From Emiliania huxleyi CCMP1516 (lineage: Eukaryota > Haptophyta > Isochrysidales > Noelaerhabdaceae): 64,000 bases of DNA. The notes under the pieces are model-generated. The model was not told the DNA's origin. It did no database searches and saw only the letters and a program-made list of their open reading frames with translations. Made by a program: the position numbers and the translations under genes. The stretch lies in NCBI RefSeq assembly GCF_000372725.1, contig NW_005200250.1, positions 525,294-589,293 of the forward strand, read 5' to 3'. Below are positions 10,676-20,784 of this stretch, piece after piece (within the stretch, counting starts at the first letter, position 1; each line of letters starts with the position of its first letter).

Positions 10676-10752
10676 CCCTCTCTCGCCCTCTCTCGCCCTC
10701 TCTCGCCCTCTCTCGCCCTCTCTCGCCCTCTCTCGCGCCCTCTCTCCCCCAC
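10676..10752. repeat. Minisatellite, unit CCCTCTCTCG
   Basis: Seven to eight head-to-tail copies of a 10-bp CT-rich unit directly after the SDR stop codon, so probably in its 3' UTR. Confidence 0.9.
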
Positions 10753-11455
10753 CTTCCTTTGTAGCGTGCGCCATTGACATATCGCTACAGCGACTCAACA
10801 CAAATATACACGGATTAAGGCGCTCACACAGAGCGGAGAGCGCTGAGCGGGGGTGAGCGGCGAGGCGTGGCCGGACCGCGGACGAGAGAGCCGGCGACAC
10901 AAATTCTCACAAAACGTATCGAGTGAAGTAGTTTATACGGCTATGCTGCAAATCGTGCAACGTGGGCGGCGAGGGCCACTGACAGAGGCACTGAGGGGGT
11001 GTGTCATGTGTCAACACATGTACATGTGCGGCATGTGGCCACTCGTTTTCGTTTGAGACGCTTGAGACGGACCAGAGAGACCGCAGAGACGGGGAGCTCC
11101 GTGTCGGCGTTGCCCTCCCCCTCCCGGCGCCCTCGCTCCCTGCGAAAAGGCAGAAGCTCCTAGTATGGGGGGTCATCTGCCTACCGCGAGAGCGACCCAA
11201 CTCGTCGACATCGTCCGATGGTTGTTTGTGCCTCAAAGTCAGCCTTCGGAGGCTATCGTGGGATCGAGCCGGCAGTAGCCTTGACACGTGGGTTTCTCGA
11301 TTTCTGTTTTCGACTCTCTATTCGCGCCGTACGCAGTTTTCGAGGGCAGAGGACGCGTTTGGCGGGTGTACAACGCGGTCAACGACGTCTCCCTCGAGTG
11401 AGATGATGAAGAGGGGGGACGACACTGCTCCAGCAGCGTGCACCTACCTCGATCC
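10753..11455. other. Intergenic, no gene seen
   Basis: Mixed sequence without supported coding potential. Open frames on both strands are interrupted and low in complexity. Confidence 0.4.
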
Positions 11456-12400
11456 TGTACCGTGTTTGTTAGGACCCCCCCCAATGAACACACCAGTGAG
11501 TGAGGGAGGGCGAGCGAGACGATCGAGGGGTTCCGTACCATGCGGAATCGACCCTATCCAGTGCTCAAGTGCTCAACGCGGTCACGCATGAAGAGAGAGA
11601 GAGAAGTTTGTTTTCTAAAATCTCTCTCGCATGAACCAAAAACTGTCTGCTTAACGTACCGTGTTTGTTATGACCCCCCCCAATGAACACACCAGTGAGG
11701 GTGGGCGAGACGATCGAGGGGTCCCGTACCATGCGGAACCGACCCTATCCAGTGCTCAAGTGCTCAAGGCTGCTTAACCCCAAAATTAGCGAAAATTCGT
11801 GCCCGCGGATCCCGCAGCCGCGGATCACTCGAACGCGGAATCGGCCAGGGATCATGAGCGGCTCGGGGAATGCCGCCTGCGCTTCCGCAATTGTCATCAA
11901 GGATCCTCATCTAAACTTTGCCTTCGGCGGCAAGGCCGACTTTCGCGGCCGACACAACGCGTTGTACAACTTCCTCTCGACCCCGGACACCAATGCGGCG
12001 GCCAAAACGCCTGGGGGCAAAACATGTGCGTGTACTGCGACGGCGACGAGGACAACATTCACGGTCGCGTGTGCCAGGACGAATACGCTGTTACCGATTC
12101 GGGGTATTCCGAATAAGGAGGCGGACCAGTCCAGCGGTACACGCTCGCGCATGCTCCACTCGCAGTCACCGCGCCGCTGGTGCGGACATCCTCTCATGCT
12201 ATAACGGGGATTCCGGCGCCCAACGTGATTCGCGGATCGGCATCTACCGGCCCAGCCGTGGGATGGGGAGGGAGGGGGGAGGGAGGGGGGAGGGAGGGGG
12301 GAGGGAGGGGGTCGATGCGAAACTGTTGCACTGTTGCACTGGGAGAGGGTCGGTTCCGCACGGTATGGGCTCGATCGTCTCGCCCTCCCTCCCTGTTGTT
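11456..12400. repeat. Element with two direct copies and one inverted copy of a 120-bp unit
   Basis: A unit starting TACCGTGTTTGTTAGGACCC and ending near AGTGCTCAAGTGCTCAA occurs at about 11456-11570 and 11658-11770 in direct order. Its 3' part (GAGACGATCGAG ... GCGGAACCGACCC) recurs inverted at about 12330-12395. The enclosed 11771-12330 holds a coding fragment and a GGGAGGGAGG minisatellite (12270-12310). The arrangement resembles a non-autonomous element or a nested insertion. Confidence 0.65.
11854..12115 (+). pseudogene. Fragment of a DPHL-type extracellular domain
   Basis: One frame from ATG 11854 gives KDPHLNFAFGGKADFRGRHN and then YNFLSTP, resembling the start of vWD-like domains with a DPH(L/F) motif found in plant and algal secreted proteins (family memory, not searched). 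The match stops after about 45 residues; another frame then reads QNMCVYCDGDEDNIHGRVCQ to a stop at about 12116. A frameshift or unrecognised intron separates them and most of the domain is missing, so I call it a remnant. It lies inside the inverted-repeat block. Confidence 0.45.
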
Positions 12401-12589
12401 GTCGCATTGCCGCGCACGTCGAGCCGCGCCGGCCGCGACGCGGGGCGTTAGTGCCAGTGCGCCAGTAAAATTCTTAAAATCTCAAAAACAAAGAAGAAGG
12501 GAGAACAATTCTCTCCGCAGAAAGGCTCGAGTATCAAAAAAGAATTCAAGCATCGCTGTCTCGCCGGTCGCCGGTCTGCCCAGGCCGAC

Positions 12590-15500
12590 ATGGACTCGCA
12601 GCCCCTCAATCCGAATATCGCAGAGATCGCTCGCAGTGGCCGCTCGTCGTGCAAGAAGTGCAAGCTCACGATTGGCGACAAGACTCTTCGTGTCGGCAAG
12701 CAGTACGAAAACGGCGACCGCGTCATGACGACGTGGTATCACCCGGCGTGCTGGCCGGTGCCGAAGAAGCTGGCTTCGCTCGCGGCGCGCGCTCCTTCTC
12801 TTCCTCCCTCTCCTCCTCCGCCGCCGCCGCCATTGCTGCCTCCGCCCCGCCCTCGCTGCTCGATCTTTCCACCGACCTGCTCGCTTGCGATCATTTCGCA
12901 GGATGTCGAGAACTGGCACAGCCTCTCCGACGCGCACAAGCAGCTACTCATCGACCGTGCACCCAATCTGCCTACCTGCGCCTCACCTGGGTCCTCCACA
13001 CCCAGCTCCTCGGCGCTGGCCACCGCCACTCTCGCCGACTTTGTGACGCTGACGCAGCGCCTCGAGGCGGAGGGCGGCGTGGGTGGAGGCAGCTCGCTCG
13101 AGAAGCAGGCGATCGTCGAACGTCACTTCCGCAAACTCACGCATCCCCAGGACCGATACCTCACCGCGCGGCTGCTGCTGCCCGCCAAGGCGCGGGCAAC
13201 CTCCTCCGGCCTCTCAGCTCGATCCCGGCTGAGCACCGGCGGAGCTCGTAGGGGCAGCACGACGACCGGACCTACTCGCTCAAGGACAAGTCGCTAATCT
13301 CGCACCTCGCCGCCGTGCTGCGCTGCTCCGAGGTCGCGATGGCGGCGCACCTCGAGAACAGCGACGACGTCGGGCTCAGCGCGCAGCACTTTTACGAGCG
13401 GTCGCCCGTGCTTCCGAGCCCGCCCCCGCCCCCGCTGCCCCTCGCCGCCGTCAACGACTGGCTCAACAAGCTCGCCCAGCCGTCCGCGATGACGCGGCTC
13501 CTGCTCGCCGAGATCGTCCCTCGCACGGCGCCCGAGCAGCTCAAGGTGCTCGTCCGGATCGTGCGGAAGGACCTGCGCCTCGGGGCGGGCGCAGCGACCA
13601 TCCTGAAGGGCATCGGTGGCGAGGGCGCGTGGGCGAGGTTCAAGGCGCAGCCGCACGAGCTCGAAGCCATCTGTCAGCTGCAAGCCGGCACCAAGACCGC
13701 CTCCAAGACCGGCGGCGGCGGCGGCGGCGGCGGCGGCAAGGGCAAGGGCAAGGGCAAGGGAGTCGGCGGCGGCATGGTTGCGGCGGGGCGGCCGTGCAAG
13801 CCGCAGCTCGCGGGGCAGTGCAACTCGTTTGAGGTGCCCGTCAAGAAGTTCCCAACGGGCTTCTTCGTCGAGGCGCCGCCGCCACCTCTGGCGCCGCCCT
13901 CTCGCCCTCGCCTCCACCGACACCCGCCGCCACGCCGAGGCGTTGCGTATCGCCGACACCCGCCGCCACGCCGAGGCGTTGCGTATCGCCGACACCCGCC
14001 CTTGTCAGGTCACTCCACCGACACCCGCCCTTGTCAGGTCAAGTACGACGGCGAGCGGCTGCAAGTGCACATGACCCGCGACGGCGGCGTCGCCTTCTTC
14101 TCGCGCTCCCTCAAGGACGTGCCCGCCACCAAGGTGATCGGCCTCGAGGCGGCGCTGCGCAAGGCCTTCCCGCCCCTCTCGCCGGGAGGGCCTGCGCGTG
14201 AGGTGGTGCTCGACGGCGAGGTTGTGATGATGGCGGCCGACGGCACGGTGCTCGCCTTCGGCGCGCAGGGCGTGCACGAGCAGAAGAAGCACAAGGACGC
14301 GACCTGCTGCCTCGTCGTCTTCGACCTGCTCGCGCTGGACGGGGGAGCCCTCACCTCCGAGCCACTGCAGCGGCGCCGCCAGATCCTCGAGGCTGCCCTC
14401 GTGCCGCAGGAGCTCGCTCTTTCACCTAGTCGCTGGCTATCACTGCAGTCACGCCCAAGATGCATGGAGCGCTACCAAGGACTAGCAGGCGGGGTCTCAC
14501 TCACATGCCCCCCTCCGCAGGAGAAGCAAGTTCGCCTCTCCGACTGCAAGCTCATGCGGACGAGCGCGGGCGTGGCAAGGGCGTTTGGCGAGGCGGACGC
14601 GCAGAATCTCGAGGGGCTGATGATCAAGGATGCGGCGGGGCCGTACGTGCCGAACGACCGCAAGGTCTGGCTCAAGATCAAGAAGGACTACCTCGGCGAG
14701 GCCGCCTGCGACGCGGCCGAGGTCGACATGGCCGACTCGGTGGACCTCGTCGTCCTCGGCGCCTTCTTCGGCACCGGCCAGAAGGCATCCCTCTACTCGA
14801 GCTTCCTGATGGGCTGCTTCGACGAGGAGGAGGACGCGTGGCGCGTGGTGTGCAAGCTCTCAAACGGCTTCTCGATGGCGCGCCTCGAGGAGCTCAAGGG
14901 CGCGCTCACGGGAGGCGACACGCCGCTCCTGCGCCGCCTCGACCCCACCGACGAGCTGCCGAGCTGGTATCCGCAGGAGGCAAAGGGAGGCAGCCGCCCC
15001 GACGCGGTCCTGCGGGCGGCCCCCTCCGACGAAGAGGGGTGCTTTGTGTGGGAGGTCAAGGGTGCCGCTTTCACCGAGGGCAACAAATCGACGGGCTCCG
15101 CCTTTTCCATCCGCTTCCCGCGCCTCGTCCGCGAGCGCGACGACAAGGAGGTGTCGGACGCGAGCACGGCGGAGTACATCCACGGCCTCATCAGCCTCAA
15201 GAAGGGCACCGTCATCGACCTCCCCTCGCTCGCGGGCGGCTCCGGCTGCGGCGGCGACGCGGGCGGCTCCGCGGCGGCCGCCGCAGCGGCTGGCGACGGT
15301 GAGCAGGAGGAGGAGGAGGACGACGACGACGAAGAGGTGCCCAGCTCGCCCGGCTCGCCCATCTCGCGCGCTCGCGCCGCCGCGGCCGGCGCCGGGCAGG
15401 CGAGCAAGGACCCGAGGCCGCTCTGCCGGTTCGGCTGGGACTGCTTCCGCAAGAACGCGAACCACAAGGCGCAGTACCGCCACGACGAGGCGCCCGCCCT

Positions 15501-15966
15501 CGGCCGGGCGCCCGCGGGCGGGGCCAACGCGGGCGAGGCCAAGGTGGCGGGCAAGCGCAAGCGCGCCGCCAGCGACGAGGACGGCAGCGGCGGCGAAGGC
15601 CGCCGGCAGCGCACGGCGCACGACGAGGGCGGCGAGGGCGGGGCGGCGGACGAGTTCGAGGTCGAGTCCATCGACGAGGACGAGCCGGCGGACGACGAGG
15701 GCGCCCCGGCCGGGGAGCAGCAGGCCGGGCAGGTGGCGGCGAAGGGTGGCGGCGGCGGGGTTGGCCGGTGGGAGGTGATGCTCGGAAAGACGTTCAAGCC
15801 GTTCGTCGAGGCAATCTCGGACGAGATCGAGGAGGCGTGGCGGGCGGGGGAGGGGGAGGTTGAGGTGGAGCTGCGAGGCGAGCCGTACGTCGTCCGCTTC
15901 CGCGACATGGTCCAGGAGGCGAAGGGCGACTCGTCGCGCTGGCGCTCGGTGCAGCGCGTCATGTGA
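12590..15966 (+). CDS. LIG3: ATP-dependent DNA ligase, LIG3-like, with PARP-type finger, PBZ and WWE-like domains
   Basis: Nick-sealing ligase. Exon 1 (ATG 12590) encodes a PARP-type zinc finger (SCKKCKLTIGD ... WYHPACW), the nick sensor that marks ligase III. An intron probably ends at 12901. Then DVENWHSLSDAHKQLL, a DNA-binding domain, the active-site lysine in VKYDGERLQVH (about 14038-14070), LDGEVVMM, EGLMIKDAAG and WLKIKKDYL, and an OB-fold. The C-terminus, usually BRCT in animal LIG3, instead carries a textbook PBZ finger (LCRFGWDCF ... NANHKAQYRH, about 15420-15485), an acidic linker and a WWE-like domain (15765-15960). Introns 13190-13257 and 13873-14037 start with GC; 14401-14520 starts with GT. 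PBZ and WWE domains bind poly(ADP-ribose), suggesting recruitment to PARylated breaks. No targeting peptide seen. Confidence 0.88.
13910..14037 (+). repeat. Tandem repeat inside ligase intron, duplicated acceptor
   Basis: Units of about 36 bp (CGCCGACACCCGCCGCCACG) are followed by two copies of CGACACCCGCCCTTGTCAGG. Each of the latter ends in a usable TTGTCAG acceptor (14008 and 14037). Only the second keeps the ligase frame. Confidence 0.8.
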
Positions 15967-16401
15967 CATCGAGAGAGCACAGCTGTGTCCTGCGGCGTGG
16001 CGCGTGTGCCGGCGAGAGTGGCGCGCCGGCCGCGGCCGCGGCAAGTTGCACGACGTCCCCCGCAGGCGAGCGTCTGGACAAGTTTGCGATGTGAGAATGC
16101 TGGGTAGTACAGTGGGCCCGGTATATACGTGAATGAGCCGTCCATTATGTATTTATAGAGCTAAAGTGAGACCAGAGAGAGAGACCGTAGTTCCGCGAGA
16201 GAGACCAGAGAGAGTGAGACCGATTTTGCAGCGAGTCGGTCAGACTATCACGAGCGACACAGACACAGCGGGAAGCGCGTGTGTTCAAGACACCGCCGCG
16301 GAGAGCAGCTAGTACACAGTCCACATCGCGCCCACTGCTTGGCCACAGAACTCGGGCCGCGCGCCCGCAGAGTTGATGGGTCCGCTCTGTGGCACAGCAG
16401 A
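15967..16401. other. Intergenic between convergent ligase and COX17
   Basis: Contains GAGAGACCAGAGAGAG-type low-complexity DNA at 16165-16220. No gene is supported. Confidence 0.4.
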
Positions 16402-16695
16402 TTACTGCGCGAGACGCAGCTCAAACCTGTGGCGGGAGGGGCGTGCACGCGTCAACACGCGGGCGCGAGGCGATCTTGCGTGTGCACGCGGCACCTTGAA
16501 CCCGTGCGACCGCAGGCAAACCTTATGCGCCTCGATGTACTCTCCACAGGACTCCTCACCCTTCTCGACAACACACTCGTCGCGCGGCTTGCGTGTCTCC
16601 GGACAGGCACAGCAGATTTTCAGTTTCGGCTTCTCCTCTTCTGTGGCGGCCTGAGGAGAGGCGGCTTGCGACGACGCGGCTTCGCTCGGCTGCAT
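16402..16695 (-). CDS. COX17: Cytochrome c oxidase copper chaperone COX17
   Basis: Delivers copper to SCO1/COX11 in the mitochondrial intermembrane space for cytochrome oxidase assembly. After a short Ala/Ser/Glu leader the frame reads [16 protein letters not shown], then the second pair, with both C-x9-C pairs and the copper-binding CC intact and [14 protein letters not shown] at the usual C-terminus. The core is about 70 residues, normal for the family. The frame runs on for about 27 Arg-rich residues to a stop at 16402; since an AAG|GTGCCG donor follows GFK, the true end may be reached by splicing to a short exon. It lies convergent to the ligase gene. Confidence 0.9.
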   Translation of the reverse strand: MQPSEAASSQAASPQAATEEEKPKLKICCACPETRKPRDECVVEKGEESCGEYIEAHKVCLRSHGFKVPRAHARSPRARVLTRARPSRHRFELRLAQ

Positions 16696-16725
16696 GGAAA
16701 ATGCGCGGAAAAAGAGAATCGCCGG

Positions 16726-16885
16726 CCCCGAGAGACTTATTATTAAACGTATTATTAAACGTATTGTGGCCCTTAGGTAGGTAGGGGGCTAGAGAACACA
16801 CGCACATCCCTCCTTTCTCTCTCTCTGATTGCACTCCAAGTGCTCCAAGTGCGCGGGACCTCGAGAGACTTATTATTAAACGTAT
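16726..16885. repeat. Direct repeats flanking the LINE 5' junction
   Basis: GAGAGACTTATTATTAAACG occurs at about 16730 (with an extra TATTATTAAACG copy) and again at about 16864, immediately before the LINE reading frame. Between them sits an inverted copy of the CACTTGGAGCACTTGGAG repeat (16833-16857). Confidence 0.7.
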
Positions 16886-18114
16886 AGGTCCAGTTCGAGG
16901 TGGGTGGCGTGAAGAAGGTGATCGACTCGATTATCGGCGTCAAGCAGGGCGACCTACTCGGCCCCGAGTTGTTCATCTTCTTCATGGCGGCGGTCATGGA
17001 GACGTGGCGCCTCCACCACGACTTCGAGCTGTGCGTCGTCCGCTCGAAGAACGATTTTGTCCTCACCGGTCGGCGCCCGTCTACCGTCGGCGATGTTGAG
17101 TTCTCCCTCAGAGACTCCATGTACGCCGACGACGCGGGCCTCGCCTTCTGCTCTCGGCGCGGCGTCGAGGTCGAGACGCCCAAGGTGGTCGCGCACTTCG
17201 CTCGCTGGGGCATGGAGATCCACGTCGGCAAGGACGGCTCCAACGGCGAACCTCGCAAGGACTCGAAGTCGGAGGTGCTCTTCTGCGCGGCGGCGCCGAC
17301 CTCGTACAACAACCCCGCCACCTACGACGGCGCCGACCTGTCCGACATCAAGCTGCCCGGCGGCTGCTTCATGCCGGTCGTGGACCGCTTCAAATATCTT
17401 GGGAGCTACCTCAACCGCGACTGCAGCGACGGGCTCGACGTCGACAGCCGGATCGAGTCGGCAGGCCGAGCTTTTGGCGCTCTTCGGAAGTGCCTTTTCA
17501 GCTCGAGGGACGTCTCGTTTGCCGCCAAGCGCGCGGTCTACACCTCGCTCATCCTCTCCATCCTGCTCTACGGGTGCGAGTGCTGGGCGCTCACCGAGCG
17601 CCTCCTCCACCGTCTCCGCGTCTTCCACGCACAGTGCGTGCGTGCGATGTGTCGAGTCACACGCAAGCACGTGTGGGAGCACCACATCACGACTGGCGAA
17701 CTCTGCGCCAGGCTAGGTCTCGACTTCATCGACTACTACATCGACCGACGCCGGCTGGGCTGGCTCGGGCATGTCAGCAGGATGGATTTCAATCGCCTAC
17801 CTCGTCGCATGCTCTCATCGTGGGTGCCTCACGGCCGGCCGATCGGGTGCCCCAACATGACGTTTGGGCGCAGCATCCGCACCGCGCTCGACAAGTTCCA
17901 CATCGACCGCTCGAGGTGGCCCGAGCTCGCCGCCGATCGCTCGGCCTGGCGCCAGACGCTGGAGAACAGGCGCCCGCCCGACGCCTTCTTTGCCATGCCG
18001 GCGAGGGCTAGGCCGCCCTCCCCGCGCATTGCGCGCACTAAACCAGTGCGCTCATGCTTGGCGAGAACCAATGCAGCGATGGACATCTCGCTACAGGCGC
18101 TCGCGGGGTCGTGA
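16886..18114 (+). mobile_element. 5'-truncated non-LTR retrotransposon (reverse transcriptase C-terminal half)
   Basis: One frame of about 405 codons opens at the RT palm (GVKQGDLLGPELF), followed by the catalytic YADD box (about 17120), the FKYLGSYLNRDCSDG region and the thumb with RRLGWLGHVSRM and RLPRRMLSSW typical of endonuclease-type LINEs. Fingers, endonuclease and any ORF1 are absent: an in-frame stop lies at 16885-16887, just before VQFEVGGVKK. This is the classic result of incomplete target-primed reverse transcription. The retained part has no internal stop, so the insertion looks recent. A TGAC microsatellite (18262-18280) downstream may mark the 3' end. Confidence 0.9.
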
Positions 18115-18987
18115 GTGGGGGTCCCCACTGCTGCCCCTCTGACTATACTTTTGTCTGTGGTGATGCCTTTCCCTGAGAACGCACACAACGCCTCGTGTGT
18201 AATGCCCTGTGTTCCGCGAGTGCGTGTGCCCCGTCGTCCATGCTAGGACGTGTGTAACACTGACTGACTGACTGACTACTAAGAGGCGTCCATGTGTGAT
18301 AACGATCGTATGACGTATGTGCGCCCCCTCTCTCGTCCCTCTCTCTCGACACGCCCGGGGGGCGCCGGCGCGCCGGCGCCGCGGCGGCGCGAAAATGGTT
18401 AATGGAACAAGGGGGCCCAAAATGTGCAACGACCCACGGCCACGCGCCACCGGCTGGTGTGTTAAACCGCGCCTCTGCGCCGCGCGCCACGCCGAGATGG
18501 GCGAGTCTCTCCGAGACGAGAGCGTGTGCTCTTAACATATATAGTGCTAAACGATCATTAAAACGAAAAACGTCAATGGAGAAAAAGCAAATGCACCATA
18601 TGCAGGCCTGGGCATGGTCCGCGAGACACACGCCGGCGAGTGTGCGCGGTCGGTCGCACACACGCAGGCACACTCACACGCACATTTCGTCCAAGCCGCA
18701 AACGTAAACATGAGCAAAAGTGTTCAAGTGCGGGTTCAGTACAGTCTGGACGCGAGCGGCGCAGCGGAGAGGGGCCGGAGCGCAGCCGGCCAGCCGGAGG
18801 GCGGTGGCGACTGCAGAGGCTCCAGCGCTAGCCCATCCTCCTCCACTCGGCACTCAAGCGCTCGCTTGCAGCACGCATGGTCATCGGGGGGGGGCGCAGC
18901 ATGGCTCCAGGTAAGGGCGGGGCGATCGGCGCGGCCGCTCTGGCGGCGCGCGAGCCGACGCGGCTAGAAAGTCAGTCGAGGCCCGAC
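18115..18987. other. LINE 3' flank and intergenic DNA
   Basis: Includes the perfect 20-bp palindrome GGCGCCGGCGCGCCGGCGCC (18361-18380) and an AT-rich patch at 18535-18600. No gene is supported. Confidence 0.45.
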
Positions 18988-20189
18988 TTAGTCGAGGTAG
19001 AGGGTCGTGACTAGCAGGGAGAGCGCCTGCGGTGGCGTCGTGCGGGGAGGGAGGGCGTCGGACGTCGCAGGGGAGGCGGCGGAGGTGGGGAAGGGGGCGG
19101 AGGAGAGGGGCGAGGGGGGAGGAGCGTGCGCCCCCCGCCCTCGCTGCAAGCGCGTGTGTGCGCTGCAAGCGCGTGTGTGCGCTGCAAGCGCGTGTGTGCG
19201 CTGCAAGTGCGTGTATGCGCTGCAAGTGCGTGTATGCGCTGCAAGTGCGTGTGTGCGCTGCAAGCGCGTGTGTGCGCAGCAGGTGCGTGTGTGCGCTGCA
19301 AGCGCGTGTGTGCGCATGCGCTGCAGCTGCGCGCCTTGGCCTCCTCGATCGTCTCGCGGAGCGTGTTCGAGTCGTGGAAGGCGAAGACGACGAGCTGGTC
19401 GCCTGCGGCGGCGCCGGCGGGGCGGCAGGGGTCGGCACACCGTGCGCGGAGGAGCGGGGGGGGGGGGGTGCTCTCTCCTCGCCATCTAGCGGCGTGAGAA
19501 GACCAGCAGTGGCGATGCGGCGCGGAGCGCTCCGTGCGGTCTGTGAGGTGAGGCGTCCCGCGCGCACCGAGGGCGAGCAGCTCGGAGTTGCATATTCGCG
19601 AGGCGGCGTCGAGCGGGAGCTCGTCGTGCCCGAGCTCGACCACATTCTTCACCTGCCCGAGCAGCTCGCGGATTTCGCGGGGCTGCCGCCCGATGGTCTG
19701 CGGCAGGATCACGGTGAGCAGCTCTTGGTTCTCGGCGCGCAGCGCGCCGCGAATGGCCGCCGCGTGCGTCCCCGTGGCCCCCGAGGTATACAGGTGGTTC
19801 TCCGAGAGCACGAGCGCGTACGACAGCAGCTCGATGATCTGCTGGTGTAGGAAGGAGCAGTGGCGTGTGCCGAGGATGACAATGTTCTTCGGCGTGCCCT
19901 GCTGTATGCTCTCGAGCTGCTTCAGGATTGTGTTGACGGAGAAGTCCGCATTCTCCATAAGCGCCGAGCCGCCGCCTCCGCCACCAGGCGCCGCAACACG
20001 CTCGCCTGACCCCAGCCCCTCATCGCTGCTGCTGCTGCCCTCTGTCGCGGCCGTGAGGCGCGCGGAACGGCACCCCTGCCAGCGCGCCCGCCGGTCGGTA
20101 GGCAGCAGCCTGCCCGTCGACCAGCCAATGCTCGGCGTCAGCCCGCAAAGCAGCAGTGCTAGCAACAACCTCGACGAGAGCCGCGGCAT
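18988..20189 (-). CDS. Chloroplast DprA-like (Rossmann-fold) protein
   Basis: Exons 20189-19568, 19402-19335, 19026-18988 give 242 residues. The N-terminus (MPRLSSRLLLALLLCGLTPS) is a signal-type leader followed by a Ser-rich stretch, as in bipartite plastid targeting. The body reads NIVILGTRHCSFLHQQIIEL, SGATGTHAAAIRGALR and VILPQTIGRQP, then DQLVVFAFHDSNTL and the end LVTTLYLD. This closely follows a family conserved in cyanobacteria, plants and algae annotated as DNA-recombination mediator DprA-like; biochemical role uncertain. Intron 1 (165 bp) is GT-AG. Intron 2 (308 bp) starts GC (AAG|GCGCGC) and is filled by a minisatellite. The frame is restored exactly by both splices. Confidence 0.85.
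19139..19320. repeat. Intronic minisatellite, about 18-bp unit, nine to ten copies
   Basis: Unit GCGCGTGTGTGCGCTGCAA (plus strand), with GTGTATGCG variants, fills intron 2 of the DprA-like gene. In gene orientation each unit contains CTTGCAGCGC, a potential 3' splice site. Confidence 0.9.
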
Positions 20190-20318
20190 ATGTTGCGACA
20201 GCTACGGACACACACACACACCGACCGCCAGAGTATTTCTTTTATTTAAGGTTCTGAAGTTGACGATGGTTCTTGTCGAAAGGGTATGGGAGAGAGAGAG
20301 AGAGAAGAGAGAAGAGAG

Positions 20319-20390
<72 letters not shown>

Positions 20391-20784
20391 GAGAGAGAGA
20401 GAGAGAGAGAGAGAATAAAGGTAAATAAAACGGACACGCCAAACCGCAAACGAGGGGTGGGAGAAGGACAGGGTCTCTTTCCACCTGCACGAGCAGGATC
20501 TTGTAAGCAGTAAGGACGATCAGGGAAAAAGAGAGAGGGACAGAGAGACTTGCGCTTCTCTAATTCTTTTATATTTACTGCGCACACATTCGCCTATTTT
20601 TTCAACGCCGCACACAATCACGCAATCACACAGAAACACGTTGTGCTCAGGTTGTGCGCGAATCCTCTCGCCACTCTACGGTCGCGCTCTCAGTCTCTCA
20701 CTCGACCCCTCCCCCACGTCCGACACGCGACACAAAGGTGAGAGATGCGCAAGAACGAGTCCCGCACCGGCGAGACGAGTCCCG
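20190..20784. repeat. (GA)n tract and dispersed repeat
   Basis: About 130 bp of nearly pure GA (20285-20415) followed by a plus-strand dispersed-repeat copy (20425-20540: ACGGACACGCCAAACCG, CACCTGCACGAGCAGGATCT, GACGATCAGGG). No gene. Confidence 0.85.

Noticed and set aside
19139..19320. Regular repeat array that could suggest CRISPR
   Set aside because: Units are contiguous without spacers; eukaryotic intron minisatellite.
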